From: Thermoleophilia bacterium
GTDB taxonomy: Bacteria; Actinomycetota; Thermoleophilia; Gaiellales; Gaiellaceae
Direction of reading: 5' to 3'
Assembly: GCA_025933895.1 (NCBI GenBank)
Contig: JAICZB010000092.1
Span: 1-8,433, forward strand
Length of the DNA stretch: 8,433 nt
The first letter of the stretch is position 1. Every line of letters starts with the position of its first letter. The position numbers were made by a program, and so were the translations under genes. Shown here piece by piece: positions 5,575 through 8,433 of the stretch. The notes beneath the pieces are model-generated. The model was not told the origin of the DNA. It searched no databases and saw only the letters and a list, made by a program, of their open reading frames with translations.

Positions 5575-8433
<2,859 letters not shown>

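Overview
The window is GC-rich, gene-dense bacterial DNA. Every gene I can support lies on the + strand. Strong G/C bias at third codon positions leaves several long antisense frames open by chance. The gene content suggests a deep-branching actinobacterium, perhaps class Thermoleophilia: a Thermotoga/archaea-type adenosylhomocysteinase, a compact SecA with a SEC-C zinc motif, the comF-hpf-secA order, and start codons placed directly after TANNNT hexamers as in leaderless transcripts. The taxonomic placement is inference.

Region 1 (1-1747): the tail of an unidentified gene, then a small MerR-type regulator 13 nt upstream of S-adenosylhomocysteine hydrolase (ahcY). Region 2 (1748-1912): a 165-bp gap holding two inverted copies of a REP-like palindromic repeat that reaches the start of the next gene. 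Region 3 (1913-3846): methylthioribose-1-phosphate isomerase (mtnA), overlapped by 4 nt (TTGA) by a compact UDPGP-family sugar nucleotidyltransferase that starts at TTG. ahcY and mtnA both process by-products of S-adenosylmethionine use (SAH and MTA), so regions 1-3 look like a SAM-recycling cluster.

Region 4 (3884-8433): comF-like phosphoribosyltransferase, a short ribosome hibernation factor (hpf), an unrecognised 197-aa protein, secA, and the start of an ECF-type RNA polymerase sigma factor cut by the window edge. comF, hpf and secA are neighbours in many Gram-positive genomes; the unknown gene between hpf and secA is the uncharacterised part.

The oddest place is the secA 3' end. The frame passes the SEC-C zinc motif without a stop, runs through a perfect 34-bp palindrome and stays open to the window end, overlapping the sigma-factor gene in another frame. 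I find no CRISPR array, tRNA, rRNA, transposase gene or clearly new multi-gene system. The best leads for something undescribed are the two classes of palindromic repeat, the secA end, the unknown gene at 4963-5556 and the MerR-ahcY pair.
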